DNA of 64,000 bases from Acanthaster planci (taxonomy: Eukaryota; Echinodermata; Asteroidea; Valvatida; Acanthasteridae). The notes under the pieces are model-generated. The model worked only from the letters and a program-made list of their open reading frames with translations, did not search any database and was not told the origin of the DNA. Shown in pieces: positions 1-14,800 of the stretch; within the stretch, counting starts at the first letter, position 1; the number at the start of each line of letters is the position of its first letter. The position numbers and the translations under genes are program-made. The DNA is taken from the NCBI RefSeq assembly GCF_001949145.1, contig NW_019091600.1, positions 161,694-225,693 of the forward strand. Reading direction: 5' to 3'.

Positions 1-742
1 TCGGAGGCCAAACCATCAATAACCTGGAACTTAAGCAGCTCCGTTATTTCAGATGCTGCACACACCAATAGTTCGAACCCCGCCTCCCAATGGTAAGACA
101 GTCAGGGAACCAGATGAAACTGGTAACCAGACTGCATGAAGGGAAACAAGTTCATGCATCTACCAAGGACCTGAGTTGACACTCATCATTTTAGACAAGC
201 AGATTCAGACCAATTTTTTTATTTTTTATACATGCCACAAAGTGAACAGTTCCTCCATGTTTAGAAGCTGGCATTAGGATTTTTTTTCCAGTTCAAAAAG
301 CAATGAAGTCCATACCAAACGTTTTATGAAAGTTTTCCTACAGGAGGTGAATTAGTTTACGGCGAAAGAAAAAAGAGATTCTTATCTCTGAATACAAATA
401 CCTACATCTACTCAATACTGGTGGCAGATTTCTCCTCACACAATGATACTCAAATATATAATTCAGAAGTCATGGAGTGTTTTTCTTGTTCTCGAGCCTG
501 AACACACTCGTAAGAAAAACGAAAAGCAGAACTGGTGCTGGGGTTGTGTAGCCAAGGGCGCCTAGCTGTCACATCAAATCACCAGTGAATGTCCATTAGG
601 GGATAATCTCTCTGGATAATCCCTTCACGATGTATCCTGTATTGAAGCTGATTTCACAGCCAGCACACCAACCCACTGCTGCAAGGCTCCAGCTGCCAAA
701 AGGTGATTAGACACATGTACACTGGACATATTGCTGTGCTGG

Positions 743-830
743 GGGAGGGGGGTATTGACTAGCTGCACCTGCAGTTGAACCAATTTGGGAGGGGGGTATT
801 GACTAGCTGCACCTGCAGTTGAACCAATTT
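743..830. repeat. 44 bp perfect tandem duplication
   Basis: Two adjacent identical 44 bp units (743-786 and 787-830). Each begins GGGAGGGGGG and ends ACCAATTT. The perfect identity suggests a recent slippage or duplication event. It lies inside a FAT intron. Confidence 0.97.
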
Positions 831-3800
831 CCCCATCAGTATCTTTCATCAAACTTAGCAGCCAGGACTGGGCTAACCGGATTCGGTGGATAATTTCACA
901 GCTCAGATGTGTGAAGTGTTTTAAACGAATGAGTGATCAGAATATCAAATTGCTGAATGGCTCATTTTTTTTAATCTTTGGAAAATCAAAGCAGCACCTA
1001 CACTCACATTCAATAACCAATGGACCACTTACATATATACAAAGACATTTTCTGCAAAGTAAAATGAAATCATGCCAAGCCAGCTCCTTTTCATTTTTCC
1101 CCTGAAGTACTGAACCCTTCCAGCCTAGCAAAGAGAAAATCTAATCCAATGTCTCACTACTCAATGTACTGATTGTTCCTTATCAAATTTGAGGGGTGAA
1201 AAAAGATCTCAAAAAAGGGGCCCTATCGTATATTAAAAAAGCCTCTCTCCTCAATGCAGAGCAATAAATCTAAAGTCTCTTTTTTAAGACTAAACGGGAA
1301 AGACAGTAGGAAAAATGACTTTATTCCAACAAAAATTACAAGTTGTCTGTAATTTATGACTCAACTTGAAATGAATGTGTGGGATTCAATCCTAAATTTT
1401 TGATGCGTGGGCAGACAGAATAAACCAATTCAAGTTTCAATGAACTGAGGAATTTCAATCTCAACTTCACCAAGGTAGATGTAAACCAAATCAAGCACAC
1501 TGCAGTCATTCTTACAAGTCACAGGGGTTTCAATGAGCTATCTTGGACTCAAAGATTCTTGGCTCATTTCACAATGATCCTGTTAATTCCATACTGTTAG
1601 TCACATTCATCTCCCTTGATAAATCAACATGTCTCAATAAACGAGGTGCCTAGGTTTCCCAACCACAGAGGCACGCATGCCACAATTTTTCTTCACAGGC
1701 TGGAGCCCCACATTCTTAAAATCCAATGCAGCATAACCTTGCTCTTTGCATATCAGGGTGCATTTTGTCCAATCTTTCCTGAGTAGGTCTTTCCCCCTGC
1801 GGCTCTCCCCCGATGTGGGCCACTGTACACTTCCGCTGCATTCCGACGAGACAAGCCCATGAAATCAATCCAGTGGAGCTACAGGAAAAAAATTCCCTGC
1901 ATGAACATGAATATGTGAAGGCCATATAGAATTTCTGTATTTCCATGGATGAGATTTGCAGGTTAGCCAGACGATGTACATGTATGTATGCAGGACCGAC
2001 CCAGCAGCCTGTGTCAATGTTTAACTGCAAATGAAAAATGCCATCGCTATGTCTCAATAAGGAGAGGCATTTACAAATTATGAATTTCAGCTGGCAATGT
2101 ATACAAAGATTGAAAATACAGAGGTTTCAATTGAAATGACTAATATGCATGTAATTTAAGACTTTTTGTGTGAAATAAAATTGGTGTGTCTTGAACTTAA
2201 GCATGAACAACGAAAAATTTACCTCAATCATTACAAATAAAATTTAATACTAGATACCCACATGTCTCACCCAGTGGGCGGTCGTGGGATCAAGACAAAA
2301 CCCATAGATTCAGTAATCCTAGTCCAGGGTCTAACCCCTGCCTGGACTTTATTATTCCTAATGCAGCCATACTGGCATAATACGATAATGCGATAATATG
2401 TCTGGTACATGGCACTCAACTCACAGCCCCTTTGTACTGTTCAGCCAGCCGATCCCATGGCTGATACCCTTCAAGGGTTCCTGGTGGTCAAGACAAGAGA
2501 CTTGTGGTCTCCTGTTTGAGGTGTGGGAGTTAGGAACACTACCCGTGCAATGTCATGGTCAATTACACCACTCCGTTGAGGAGATGCCTGATCTTCCAAG
2601 TTGATACTCAGGCAGACAGGTTCAAAGTTGACAAGATCCTAGTAAAAACAGGACCAACAAAAGAGAAAGGTCCACTGCCACGCCACAAACACTGGTACTT
2701 GATTTGGGATACCATGATACCACTTCTGAAACTTGCAAATGTGGTGGTTCAAAGTTGACTGAGGATAGAGTGAAAATACCACAGGTGAAATGCCGACATG
2801 GGTTGTTACAACAGAGGATATCCCGACACTTGACTTTTTCCATAGGACCCTTTTTTTTAAAAACAAAGTATCAGCTAGTGATCAGCTAGACAAAATAAGA
2901 GGGACAAGACATAAATATTGTCACATGGTGGAATGAGGTCATGGGGACATCTTTTTTATTATTCTTTGATATCTTTTAGATTTCAGATGTCTCTTGTTAT
3001 TTGATATTTTGTTTCTCCAGCATCATAAGAAAGCCTACATCTTTTGAAACTCCTGAGGAGCAAGGAAAGAGGACAATGACTCATAATGAAACAATTCAGG
3101 AACTTAATGCTGATCAAGATCTTTTCGGAACAAGTGCCATTTAGGAGCCCACTCTCCAGTAAAATATTCTAGTAAAGAACTTGAGCTCAAAATAACACCA
3201 GAGAGAATGAAATCAAAAAAAGGAGAAAGTTTGACCAACACTGGATTAAGTAATGATCGCTCCGGTAGGTTCATTGCTAGTATTGAGAGATGTGTGGATT
3301 TCCTTTACGGATGAGAGGGAGAACCAAGAGCATCAAAGCAGTCCCATTATTACTTGGAAATCATTAGCATTCAATTGGAAGAGAACAATTTGATCGCCAG
3401 TTGTACTATCAAGTAAGCATTCAGAAGTCCACAAAGAACACCGCTTGCCATTAAAGGAAATTCATCACTCACTCACCACTTTTTTGATTGCTAAATAAAT
3501 TAGACCTACGCATAAAAACAAAGATCAATTTGAACAAGACACACATGCACTAACACTGAGGCTAGAAGGTATTATTCAAGATGCCCAGAGTGACTGTTCT
3601 CCCATATCCCGATTTTTTCACTGCACAACATCTTGGGCTCCAGACACCCGTAACTCATCAAGACCCAACCACAGCCAATTATAATCATATTGGCAACCAT
3701 AACACAATCCACTGACATGTAAACAGTCAGGTCTTTTTTCCTGTGACTAGGGTGGTTTACCAGTTTCTGGGAGCAGGACCTCCGCTTATGTGAATCTACA

Positions 3801-6050
3801 GAGGATCCTGCATGACCAGATGCCCCCCCCTCCAAAGTTTACACTGCGCAAGGGGTGGTCCCGTGACACGTGGGACAGTGTGATGAAAGGCATCCTGGAA
3901 TTTCAAGACGCCAGTTCTATGCCTCAAAACAAGGAGTTGATTTGTCAAGCCATTTATCCCTATCCTTTTTACCCACTCCAACCCCAATGGAACTTTCTTC
4001 ATGGATGGATTTTTTAAAGATTCAGCCCCTTTTAAGCATTGTTGCTGGTGTCTGTCCTATTCAGACGGCTTACAAATTCTTGAGAGAATGGAGCTCAGGG
4101 CAAAGGATATTACATGAAAGACAGCCTTAATGACAGGGTACATATCACTGATGTGACTGAACGTACTTACATAACTATGCATTGGTGACTTTTTTTTTAA
4201 TGCTAATATTCACCTTCACATAAATCCAGACTGGGATGTTCCTACAAACAGCTAAGGTTTGATTGACTTTGGAAACAGAAGTCTATAGTTTGATATTTGC
4301 AAAGGACACAACTCCCTAGCCAACACATATCAACATGACAGTATCAGTAGAATAACAGGCTTGGGTTGGCCAAAAACAGCACAATATGGAAGACTGATTT
4401 GTCAGGCAAAGTGCATCTACAAACACTTCCATGACTGTTTTCTTTCCTGATTATTTTGAAGCCTGAAATACAACCACCAGGAAAACACAGTGTCAATCTC
4501 TGTGTCACCACCTCTGGAAGGTTCACAGCACTGTTCATTTTTTCTCTACAAATTCACTGAAGGGAAATTTCCATGCCACACTCCACCCCAGCCTAACAGA
4601 ACCAAAATATACTTGACTTTGGAGTTACGGGTCACTTTAAACATGGAGCCTCTAATATCAACTTTGAACAAAAAATAAATAAATGAAAAACCTTACAAAC
4701 CGATGCACAACTGAAATGCTAAATAACACACCAAAAAAAATCAATTTAGGCTAAGTAGGTCACCACACATGGGTCATTTTTGATCAGATGTTGATAAATG
4801 ATGCTTGAAATGATCCTCCTTAGAATAAACCTCTATTGGATTTGTTTTACGAGGTACATGAATGAGTATTAACCCTACCAGATCAAATAAATGGCCTGCT
4901 CTCGGGACCCCTTGACTATCGGGCACAAATATTATGACGATAATCGGTAATTTGCGTTGGCCTTTAGACCACCAGTACGTTTCTAATTTATTCCCTATAG
5001 TGGGAAAAATGAATTCCTGGCATAATTTGGGCCTGATAAAAGCCCTAGATTTATAGACAAATTCTAGCCGGCTGCTGTTCCATTGAAGTCAAGTGGGTGA
5101 CCCATCTCAGGTTTTTTATCTCCCCCAGAAGAAATAGGCCATGTGAGGTTTGTAATCAGGCCGGATCTCATAAAAAAGAGGAACTTGCTGACTTGAGAGG
5201 CATTTTACCTTGCAATGACATTTTACTAGTCCAAATGTTACACAACTGATAGAATTGTGCATATAACTACCTATGACCATTTTCAGTGAACTTCTACTCA
5301 GGCATTTGTGATATTTTTGGCTAAGCACATGTTCATACCCTGGCATGTGTTTTTGCATGCTTTTTTCCCTTAGCCCTTAAAAGGGGGGTTGGAATCCGAT
5401 ATCACTGCAGTGCATTATTTTACTGGCTAGCTTTCAGAGTTTTTGGTAACTTTTTGTGGAAATTTTGACACCAATTTTGTGAAAGTTTAGCATGATGTTC
5501 TTGCGCAGTTCTTATTTTTTCTGAGACAGGACAGCAAAATGTAGACATTTCCACTGACATGCTCAATGCAGGCGTATGTCAGACTGAGTGAAAAACTCCA
5601 CATTTGTGTTGATAAAGAGTGTTTTTACATGCATGCCAAGTTTTGAAAAATTGGGAATGGGATGGCCAAATTCAGGGAGGGGGTGGATTCCATCCCCCGG
5701 CTATGAGATGGTCCAAAATAACCTGGCTTTTTTAGGGTTAAGGGTTCTTCCCAAACTTGTGGTCATCTCTCACTGGATCTGCAACTGACTGATTCCATGA
5801 CACTGTAAAAAACAAGAATAATTGTCCTCAAATTCATTCCACTTTTTAAATTTATTATGATATTGCTGAACAATCATTGATATCGTCTCCTGCCTCCATC
5901 ATGCAATGCACAAACTCACAAATTTATGTATTTCCCCCCAAGCTCCAATGGAAGGGGTGTCACAAGTAACATCCCAGCAGACACCACGGGTCACCTCTCA
6001 TGTGAAATCTGCCACCTCTACCAAGGCAATCAAGGGCAGGCACTGATCGT

Positions 6051-6114
6051 GTCTAGCCCCATAGCAAGCCGCTGATGAGTCTGTCTAGCCCCATAGCAAG
6101 CCGCTGATGAGTCT
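6051..6114. repeat. 32 bp perfect tandem duplication
   Basis: Two adjacent identical 32 bp units (6051-6082 and 6083-6114), each starting GTCTAGCCCC and containing GCTGATGAG. Just downstream, AGGCGT and ACGCCT form a short hairpin around 6128-6146. Intronic, with no coding meaning seen. Confidence 0.97.
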
Positions 6115-9100
6115 CTCCGACAGACAGGCGTCAGGAGCACGCCTCGAAATGGCCAGAGGCCTCCCATGTGTCAAAAACACCAGATAACTGACTGGTTTGA
6201 AGTGTCCTGGCTACAACCATCATAACTAATTCTCTTTAGCTCACATGATTTTTCGTAAAACTTTCACACTGTGGAGCATCAGGCAGGAAGGGCACATAAG
6301 TGGGATGAACTCCGGTTAAAGGTGAGAAATTGCCAATTTATTCAGCCACTAAATTGATTACCAACAAATGAGTATTTCTGACAAACAAAATGGTGGATAT
6401 ATCAACAATGACGGACTCAATACGACACAGCCTAGAGACATATTCCAAGTTGTTATATACAGACAGCAAAACATAAAGTGCACGATTTCAGACACGTGAC
6501 AACTTACTTTACAGAAACCTCTAGGTTCATATAGTTATCATTGCTATCAATATCAAACACACTCAAGAAGTCTTTCTAAATGTAATTATGGCAGGAAAGA
6601 CAGAACAATCTTTCAAATCTTATGAACCTGTAACCCCAAACAACCCACAGTGACCTAATTAAGATATCAGCTGATCACAAACTGGGGCAATGGGAAGTTA
6701 CAATATGTCTGTTTGAACAAGGATGAAAAGAGCACTCAAAAATAGACGACCTACAAAAACTGTTTGAAAGAGCTGACATCCCTCCTGTGTGGACTGAGGG
6801 GGCAGGAACACAAATGCTGCCCAATGGCCAAAGCTGACCTCTGGCCAGGACAGAGAGAAACAAAGAAAAGTCTGACCAGGTAATTATTATGGTCAGGTAG
6901 GATGGATGGGTGTATTGAAAGGGCAAACAGGGCCAAAGAAATAAGTGATTTATTGGTCAACTTTGTTTGACTGAAGTGGGCCAAAAATGTAGCACCTGGT
7001 CAAGTGTGTGGGTGAGGTCTGGGGGGCAGGAGTGATACACCCAATATGAGGGGATCAAGGTTGCCCCTAGGGTGTCACAGGATACAACATCAAAGTGAAG
7101 TTTGGTCTCCAAAGGCTGCAAAGGAGAACCTGCATTGAAACATTGTACCCACACACCCACACAAATGTCCGACACCGCCCTTCTGTCTTTGAGGTGACCT
7201 GGGCCACCTTCTGATGCTGTGATGGCCATTTTCGGCAACACCTTTCCAGATGTTTCCTGCAAGAACAACAGGCACTTGTCAACACCTCTGCATTAAGATG
7301 CCAAAATCTGTTTGGGATTCAAACAGCCATGTTCCGCCCCAGGGCACCCAGAAATTTGCCAAGCAGGCAACTTGATCCATATCACATTATATGTCTAACC
7401 TGCCAGGCGAACTCTCTGTCCTTATACTGTTGAAGGTATGAAACATACTTGTATTAATGCAGAATGTGTTTGTTTCAGTTTGGGCCCTGGGTGGTTTTTG
7501 TTCCTGTAGTCACAAATTATATCTCAACACCATATGGGATTCAATAAATTGGGTAACAGCTGCAAATAGGAGGAAATTGTTGGGAACTTCCTTCAACATT
7601 TTGGAGGACCTTCAAGGAAAAAATCCCCAGACGTGAAGACCCTCTGAGTACCAGTGCTCTTCCTTAAAGAGGAAATTTGTCACAATTATAAATCTGAAAT
7701 TTCCTGATGTGCTGATATGTTAATGAATTTGGTCATCTTTCAACACCTCTATTCATGAATATAAAGAGGACTTCAAGCACGTACAATGTAAGTCATCACC
7801 TGACCAACTACACTTTGGGGAGTTTCACAAATAATAAGCAAGGCCAAATTTTTTAGGTCTGGGTACACTGAAAAATAAACCAAACTTTGCTGAACAGAAG
7901 TTTCTTATTTAAAAGTTAATGGATTGCTGTTCCAAAGTTTGATTAGCAACTACCTCTCTCAATTTCTCCTAGATTAAAGTTTTTGCTCAGATGAATCAGT
8001 TCCCAGCTTTGGGTTTGTCAAATATCTGCACTACCTTTAGACTGTCAAAAATCAGTTATCAGTCGAAGCCAACTACGAATGTAGGCTTGTCATGATTTTG
8101 CAGCACCAGTTAACTGCTCACAATTGATGCTGTATGATTTCAACTGGTAACCAGAATTTGCATTTGGGCCAAAGGTATGCACTTCTGCAGAGAACTTACA
8201 TGTACACGTACATTCTTTGCCAACACAAAGACAGTCTTCTGATGGTCACTGTTCTTTCACTCTGTACCCAGTGCCTCCCTAGCTTGATTTTACGAGGTCA
8301 TTGAACCCCTAACCTAATTTCAGCAATTAGATTTTTACAACTCATCAGGGACTTGCAGCTAATTTCATAAAACAAATGAGAGTTCTGGGAAAAGTAGAGC
8401 AGAGTGTAGGGGTGAAAAGTTCACTGGCCACTAGGGCTGATAGCCACTTCAATTGTTCAGGACAGAGTAGTGTCCAGCATGGTAGTTTTACTGTACATAG
8501 AAATGGGATTAAAGATCGAAAGCAGTACACAGATAGTCAAGTCTTGTCTCTCGCAGTGTTCCAAGAATTATTGTTGATTCTGGCATTGTAATCTAAGGCT
8601 TTTCTGTTTTCCTTTTGGGGAAGGAGATGACAATGTTTCCATGATGTTGTTTTTAACTTCATTCATTGAGATTAATGCGAACATCACATAACTTGAAAGT
8701 AAAGTATGCGACCTTAATAATATGCCAACTTCAGCATAAGCATAATAGATTCAAACCTTCTTTTTCAAATCACCAAGCTACTTTTACCAATGCTCATGCT
8801 GTAGCATTTTCCAACCGTTTTTGTCAATACCGCCAACAAGGGAGGTTTATTTGGCCTCAATTGGAATGCTGGTGAAAAAAAATTTTGTGTTGGTAAGTTG
8901 ACAGGTCCTCAAGCGATGCCCAGACTTTGCAGTTTACCCCAATATAACGCTATTATAAACTAACCCTATGTGTTACTACCCCCTGGATATTAACATGTGA
9001 GCACTTTGAGGTACATGTACATATGGTCAGTGGCATTCTCTGGGGAGTGACTCCTACACTGATTAAGCATCAGGCAGAAATCACTGCAACGACTTAAGAT

Positions 9101-11675
9101 GTGAGAAAATCTGCTACTGTATAATGCCCCTGGGTTCCTATCCACTAGATTCCACATACATCTATCTCACTTTACACGCTGTCAATAGAAATACACATAG
9201 CCACTCAAGTAAGGAAAGTTTAAAACATACACAGTCCACAATCGGGTCTTTCGAACTTGATTATTTATCACAAAATTACTTCAGTCTCACATTCCCAGTC
9301 TGGAAACCGCCTTCATCTGTAGGTACTTGATGGAAACTGTGAGAACACAAATTTGGAAATTCAACCCAACCAGCACATTTCCACCAAGCAGAATGTTTAC
9401 CAGCGCGACTTCCCATCAACTTCAATCCCTCCTCTAGGGCTGATATTAACTCCAACTCGCAGCCAGAAAATGCTGTCAATTGGGGAAGGACTCACCGGGG
9501 AAATTACCAGAGGTGCTGGCTTCAATCCGTCGCTAGGTTATTAAATGAATAAATTCACTCAGAGGAACAGGGGAGTGAAGAGGGGGAAAGCCAGCAGGAT
9601 TGATTTCTCCCAGGAAAGACTGAGAAAGTGTAGATGATTTGAAGCTGCTAATGGCATCATCAGATTACAGCATTCCTTGAGTGGACAATTTAGTGAATCA
9701 AATCGAATAAAGCTGGCAAAATAACCGAAATCTATTTCACAACAAACACAAATTTCCTGTTTTTCAGTATGCAGTGATTCAACAAGACGTCATTAAAAAA
9801 TCAATAATTTTCTTTCACATTTTTCAAGACCAAAAAAGCAGGAAGGTTCAGAAGCATACCAAAAAGTTTAAAATGGTATGAAGAGGGAACACTGTATAAA
9901 TACAAGAGTAGTAAGAGTTCAGACGGAGTTGCGTTAGTATTGATGTGACTTTTTGAGGAAATTCTTAAATCTGCAGACAAGGAAGTGACTGAGAGAGAGA
10001 GAAAAAAATCCAAATTTGCAAAGACTTTTGTAGTTTTCCATGGGAAGGAAATAAGGAGAAAAAAATGCCTGAAACAGTGCATGGCACATTTTCAATTTAG
10101 CCCAATTCTTCACTGAACATGTTCATATTTCCTCAGTGAAATGGATGAAATGGCTTAGCAGAATGAAAGCACTAGAAAGTTTGGTCCAAGGCTCACTGCT
10201 TGATGAACAAGCCATTTTATCGTGCTTCACATCAATATCAATGATAACAAGTAAGAGGCAAAAAAAAACACCAAAGTAAAAACACTTCGTTAATATCCAT
10301 TCCAAGTGGGCATATCAGACATTGGTCACACTCCCCAAAGTCCACTTCGGTAGCTGGTCATTTGCGAGCAATCTATCAAATACATCAAAAGCTGATGGAT
10401 CTGCTCCATTAAAAGAGTATTCACTCATCGGTGAAATGACATAACCGCATGACGGAGTGCATTATGATCAGGTTCATTTCTTGAAAGGCAAATAATCTTT
10501 GCTATTTTTAAGTTCAGAATCTGGGCTAATTTTATGCTTTTTCCATCCTTTCGCTTTTCCTTAGTCCCTGGCTCCATTTCAACCCACATCATTCTGAAGC
10601 CCTGTTTACACCCGTCAGCTACTGGTTTGCTTATAAAATAAACATTTGTGATAAGTAACATCTTTGCTGTGTTCCAAAAAAAAAAATTCAACACACATCT
10701 GACAGAGCGTGTTTGTTTGGTTTTTTGGTTGGTTTGTTACTTTTTTCTCTTACCTGCTACAAAACCAGAAACATATTCTGCTTATTCTTGTTTAAATGGA
10801 TTGACAAATAAACCTTCTCTTTCATTCACCTTTATGCCCCTTTCCTAAGTAAATCCTCTCGTGGTAACGGTGAGAGACGGAATGAGGCAATGCAAGCTGA
10901 TCACAATGTGCACAGAAACCTTTACTCTTGACCTCATGATGAGTACACCGCTTACACTATCTCAATCTATCTCAGCTTTGCTGCTCGGAATATAGGGCTG
11001 AGGAAACCTATGAAAAGAACTGGTCAGGTCTACCCTAAACACTGAATCAATATGCTGGCCGCAGATGTTCTCCAGAATAATATGCAGCCTAGTTCACTAG
11101 CTCATTCACAGAGAGGGATGTCCCATGCGACAGCAATGGCAGGGCAATGAACACTATCCCTTCAGCATGAGGCGACCACAGTGTTGTCTTAGGCCGTCTG
11201 TTTTGAAACCAAGCAGAGGATTGTTTTGGTCTGGAAATTCAAGGAGCGTGATTCATTTGATTAAAGGGATGTAATCAGCAGAGTGAGCTTACACTTGGAT
11301 TTCTAAATGGGCAAAACTTCAGCAATGGGACAAACTCTTACACTACTGCCACACCAAACAGGCAATGCCGATAGTTCAGGAGGATATGTAAGAAAAGAAA
11401 CCTGCTATGTATCAGAAAGCCATGCTTGCACAAGTCTTCTGGTTACATAAATCCTTCCTCCTTTACTTCTGTGTAAGCAATTAAAGTTATAGAAGTACAT
11501 GTAGTTATAAGTAGGAGTTATGCATTACTCATTGACATGTAAACGTCTTGTCATCAGGTTCTGTTACAAGCAGACCAAGGAGAAATCTGTGACTAATTTG
11601 TTCATTCCCATGAATATTTAAATCAATGGTCAGATTAATCACTCTTACACATATTCAATACTGTATCTAACATAC

Positions 11676-11737
11676 CTGCAGTGTGTGGTATTCTTCACGT
11701 TCCCTGTCCAGTGCATTGTCTGTTGTAGTGATCACAC
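11676..11737 (-). CDS. FAT1: FAT cadherin, coding exon 4 (62 bp)
   Basis: A small internal exon on the minus strand. The acceptor is TTGTTTATAG and the donor CAG|GTATGT. With one base carried over from the previous exon it reads in frame as 21 residues, 1205-1225 of the assembled protein. They contain the cadherin LDRE calcium-binding motif, after a VITTT strand and before EYHTLQ. This is the mid-portion of the 11th extracellular cadherin repeat, whose first half is in the exon at 25199-25513. It begins in phase 1 and ends in phase 0. As I recall, FAT1 in vertebrates also has a tiny exon at this place. The identification depends on frame continuity with the previous exon and the LDRE context, because 62 bp is short on its own. 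No later FAT exon is visible in the window. Confidence 0.88.
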
Positions 11738-11863
11738 CTATAAACAATCAATCAAGGTAAAAAAAAATAAGCAAAACATTCATTTGGATTCCTTCATTCA
11801 AAAGGTAATTTTTAAAATCTATCCTAAAACAAATCATTAATTAATCTTTTTAAATTTGTAGAG

Positions 11864-11880
11864 TAATTACCATGGTGACT
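11864..11880. promoter_or_regulatory. RFX X-box-like palindrome
   Basis: The sequence TTACCATGGTGAC near 11867-11879 resembles the palindromic RFX X-box (GTTACCATGGTAAC type) with small departures. It lies about 130 bp upstream, in transcript direction, of FAT exon 4. A single motif match in an intron is weak evidence of function. Confidence 0.2.
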
Positions 11881-14800
11881 GATTTAAATGAACAGCATTT
11901 TTTTTAATTATCTAAAAAAACAAGGTAAAAGTTCACAAGTGGATTTTCCACTAGGTGCATCAATGTTAATCTAGTTGATCATAATGGTAATTAGAATGGG
12001 CTCATAACTGGAATAAAGATTACATAACTCAGTGGTATTAGGGGATGGATTCCTTTAGTGCAATCAATAGTTATGCATTACAAGTAGGCTACCAGGAAAT
12101 TATCTCCAGACAAGAATGAGAATGGGGCTTGGTGTGTGTACAAATGCAGGGAAATCTCAACTTGTCTATACTGGCAAGTGTTGAAATTATCACCTTGATG
12201 GGCAAAAGATCAACAGAAAACAGGGTGTTATCAGAGCAAAGGTGAGACAAACGAACACTTTTGAGGGGTCCTGAGTCACACTAGTGATTAGTAGGGTTGT
12301 TTGCACTGTCTGGAAATGTCAATGCGGCATTTACTGATCTCTGAAGCAGAACTACATAATATTTGCATTAGGAACAATAAAATGTGCAGGAATATCATCA
12401 AATTGTTTTAAAAGTTCACCAAAACATCAACTAATTTACCCACTGCCAGTGATATGGAGCACTTCAGGATTTTTTAACCTGACAGTGAGCCATGATTAAT
12501 ATTGCTCTCAATGGAAAGACCCTTGTTCTGTCCACACACGGTGAACGTTAATCATTGATAGAATAGGATATGGTAGATTTGATGTGTACTCTGGTATTGA
12601 GCCATCTAGATGAAAGCTACATTCCAGGAAAGAAGTTTGTGTTGTGCCATGCCCTTCTATCCCAAATCCCTGGTCAATGACATGTTAACAGGATTCATTT
12701 GCATATTTTACAAAGCACAATCATTGGTATCGTACTGTATTGTGTTGGCATACAGTACAACTACATGTACATGAACAACAAGTTGAGGTGAATTCAACAT
12801 TTTAAATCAAGACTTCTCAAGATACAGGTGATTGATATGCTTCCTTTCTAGATAAGAAGATTACCTTTGAACTAACAGACTCATAAATAGGAAAAAATGA
12901 CCACATATTTTTATGTGGGTACATTTACACAATGTACACTCTACATCAATCAGACATACATGTACACTATACATGCATAAAGTTTTACAGGAGAAAAAGA
13001 AGTACATGTACACAGAACCACAAGGCTCTTATTTCACATCCATCCCGGTGCCTATGTACGAGTACAAACATTTACCAGTAACATTGCAAAAATACCAATA
13101 CCAGAAGGCTGTGTGCACTGCAACATTCTGGTCAAACCAATGCCCTGTATTTGATTTGCAGCACAGAGTCCAACGCACTGCCTCTAAAAGATGTCAATCA
13201 GTTGACTCCAAATACATGAACTTCCAGATGCATCTTTCATTTCAACTCCCTAATCCGGGTCCTGGGTTAAACACGACCAACACCAAACAAAGGCATGTTC
13301 CTTGGCCATGTGCCCAAAGAGTTGCCCAATACAGCCGAACGCAGCCATGAAACATCTCCAGCTTGAGTGCAGGAGAGAATGAGACAGACAGGTGTGCAGT
13401 GGGAGTCAGACTAATTACCCCTGGCAGTTTGCTGGAGGGAGGTCGCCAGCTCAGTTTCATACTCCAACCACCCAAATCATGAACTTGAAGCTAGGGTTTC
13501 CTCTCCTCCCTCTTTCAATGAGGCCAACCAGAGTGGCTAGGGGACCCAATATTCTTTCCAGACGCACATGGGGAATTGACATTAGAGGAAATGAGAAAAA
13601 ATAGCACTTGGCTGTGGTTGGATGGGCCTGACTACAATTTAATAAAGACACTAATGAGTTTCAAGGTCTTGTTCCTGGTGTGAAATCCTACTGTTACAAG
13701 CGTATGTATCACATAGCAAACCTCCTGCGACTGTCATTCAATTCAGCACATTCAGTCATTGTTCTGTCTAACGAAATGAGCCAGAAGCGTCTCATTCAGG
13801 TTTTGGGTCCATAACATTTATAAGCACTACATGTACATACATTCCCCGGACATTCGTTTATTTTTCCTTTCAGCTGAAACCGATTCGGCTGAATTTTATA
13901 CAGAGAGAAAACCATGACCTATTGTGACTTCTCACATATTTGACTTTGGCTTTAGTCTTGTTTCATACATGTACATGCCGGCGGTTTTTACATGTACTTG
14001 TGTATGAATGGAACTGAGTTGTTAATATGAAAGGTTTTTTTTTTTTAGTTTAGTCAATAATTCCCTTCCTTTGCCCTCACAAACATTTCAGTCAAGAGCA
14101 TTTCTCAAAACCAGCTGAAATTCTAGAGAGTGAAATGCTCTTCAAACCACAAAAGCTGCAGTGTCAGAGTTCATTCACTCAAGAGTGTTTACAAACTAAA
14201 CTGTACAACAGCCCCAAGTTGAGTTTGACATTTCGACAAGCCCACTCAGGGCATGTCATTGTCAATTGAATGCTCTCCCTTAAGCCCTTGCATAACAAAG
14301 TGTACTAAATAAAATTTCACTGGAGAAAGTAGCATGGAGAATCAACTGTACAGAAAGCGATGTGAAATGTAACGGCAACTTCAAGTTCAACTGGGGAATG
14401 TGTGTTAAATTTGTGTCCATTCCCAATATGGCATGTATTTGAGAGGACATTAAGAATATTTAATAGGAAGTTTTGAAGAGCAGTTCTGTTGATTTCAAAC
14501 CTACCCACGCACACGGTTAAGAAGAAACTGTTGTTATGCCATGTGTATTTTGTAGCCATATGAATAAGCAAGACACTGCAGTCTTTCAGTCAATAAAATG
14601 CTTTCTCCCCATCAATTTTCATGACAGTTGTCCTTTGTGCAATCCATGTTCCCAGCAAGTATTCCACTGCTACTGCCAAGTTGGCAAAGAAGTTCTTCCC
14701 TAAGAACACAAAACCCAAGCAAACAACACAGGTACATGTGGTTCATGTAGGATCACTCTTAAACAACAACCATGACACAAAGGACAACATCAAAACACCT

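Larger units (their letters stand above)
1..11675 (-). other. FAT1: FAT intron downstream of exon 4 (partial)
   Basis: This stretch lies 3' of the FAT exon at 11676-11737 on the minus strand. It contains no reverse-complement DxNDN cadherin motif and no recognisable exon, so the next FAT exon must lie left of the window. It holds the 44 bp and 32 bp perfect tandem duplications listed separately. Otherwise it is AT-rich unique-looking sequence with short open frames (all about 113 codons or less) that resemble no family I know. Confidence 0.75.

Noticed and set aside
70-90. B-box-like GTTCGAACCCCG near the left edge
   Set aside because: The flanking bases do not form a T-stem on either strand and no A-box was found at the right spacing.
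6072-6170. Functional hammerhead ribozyme
   Set aside because: The core boxes are present in order, but stems I and III do not form as required. Kept only as something to scan.
12913-13350. 145-codon plus-strand open frame
   Set aside because: It begins inside TACATGTA repeats and shows no recognisable family or regulatory context.
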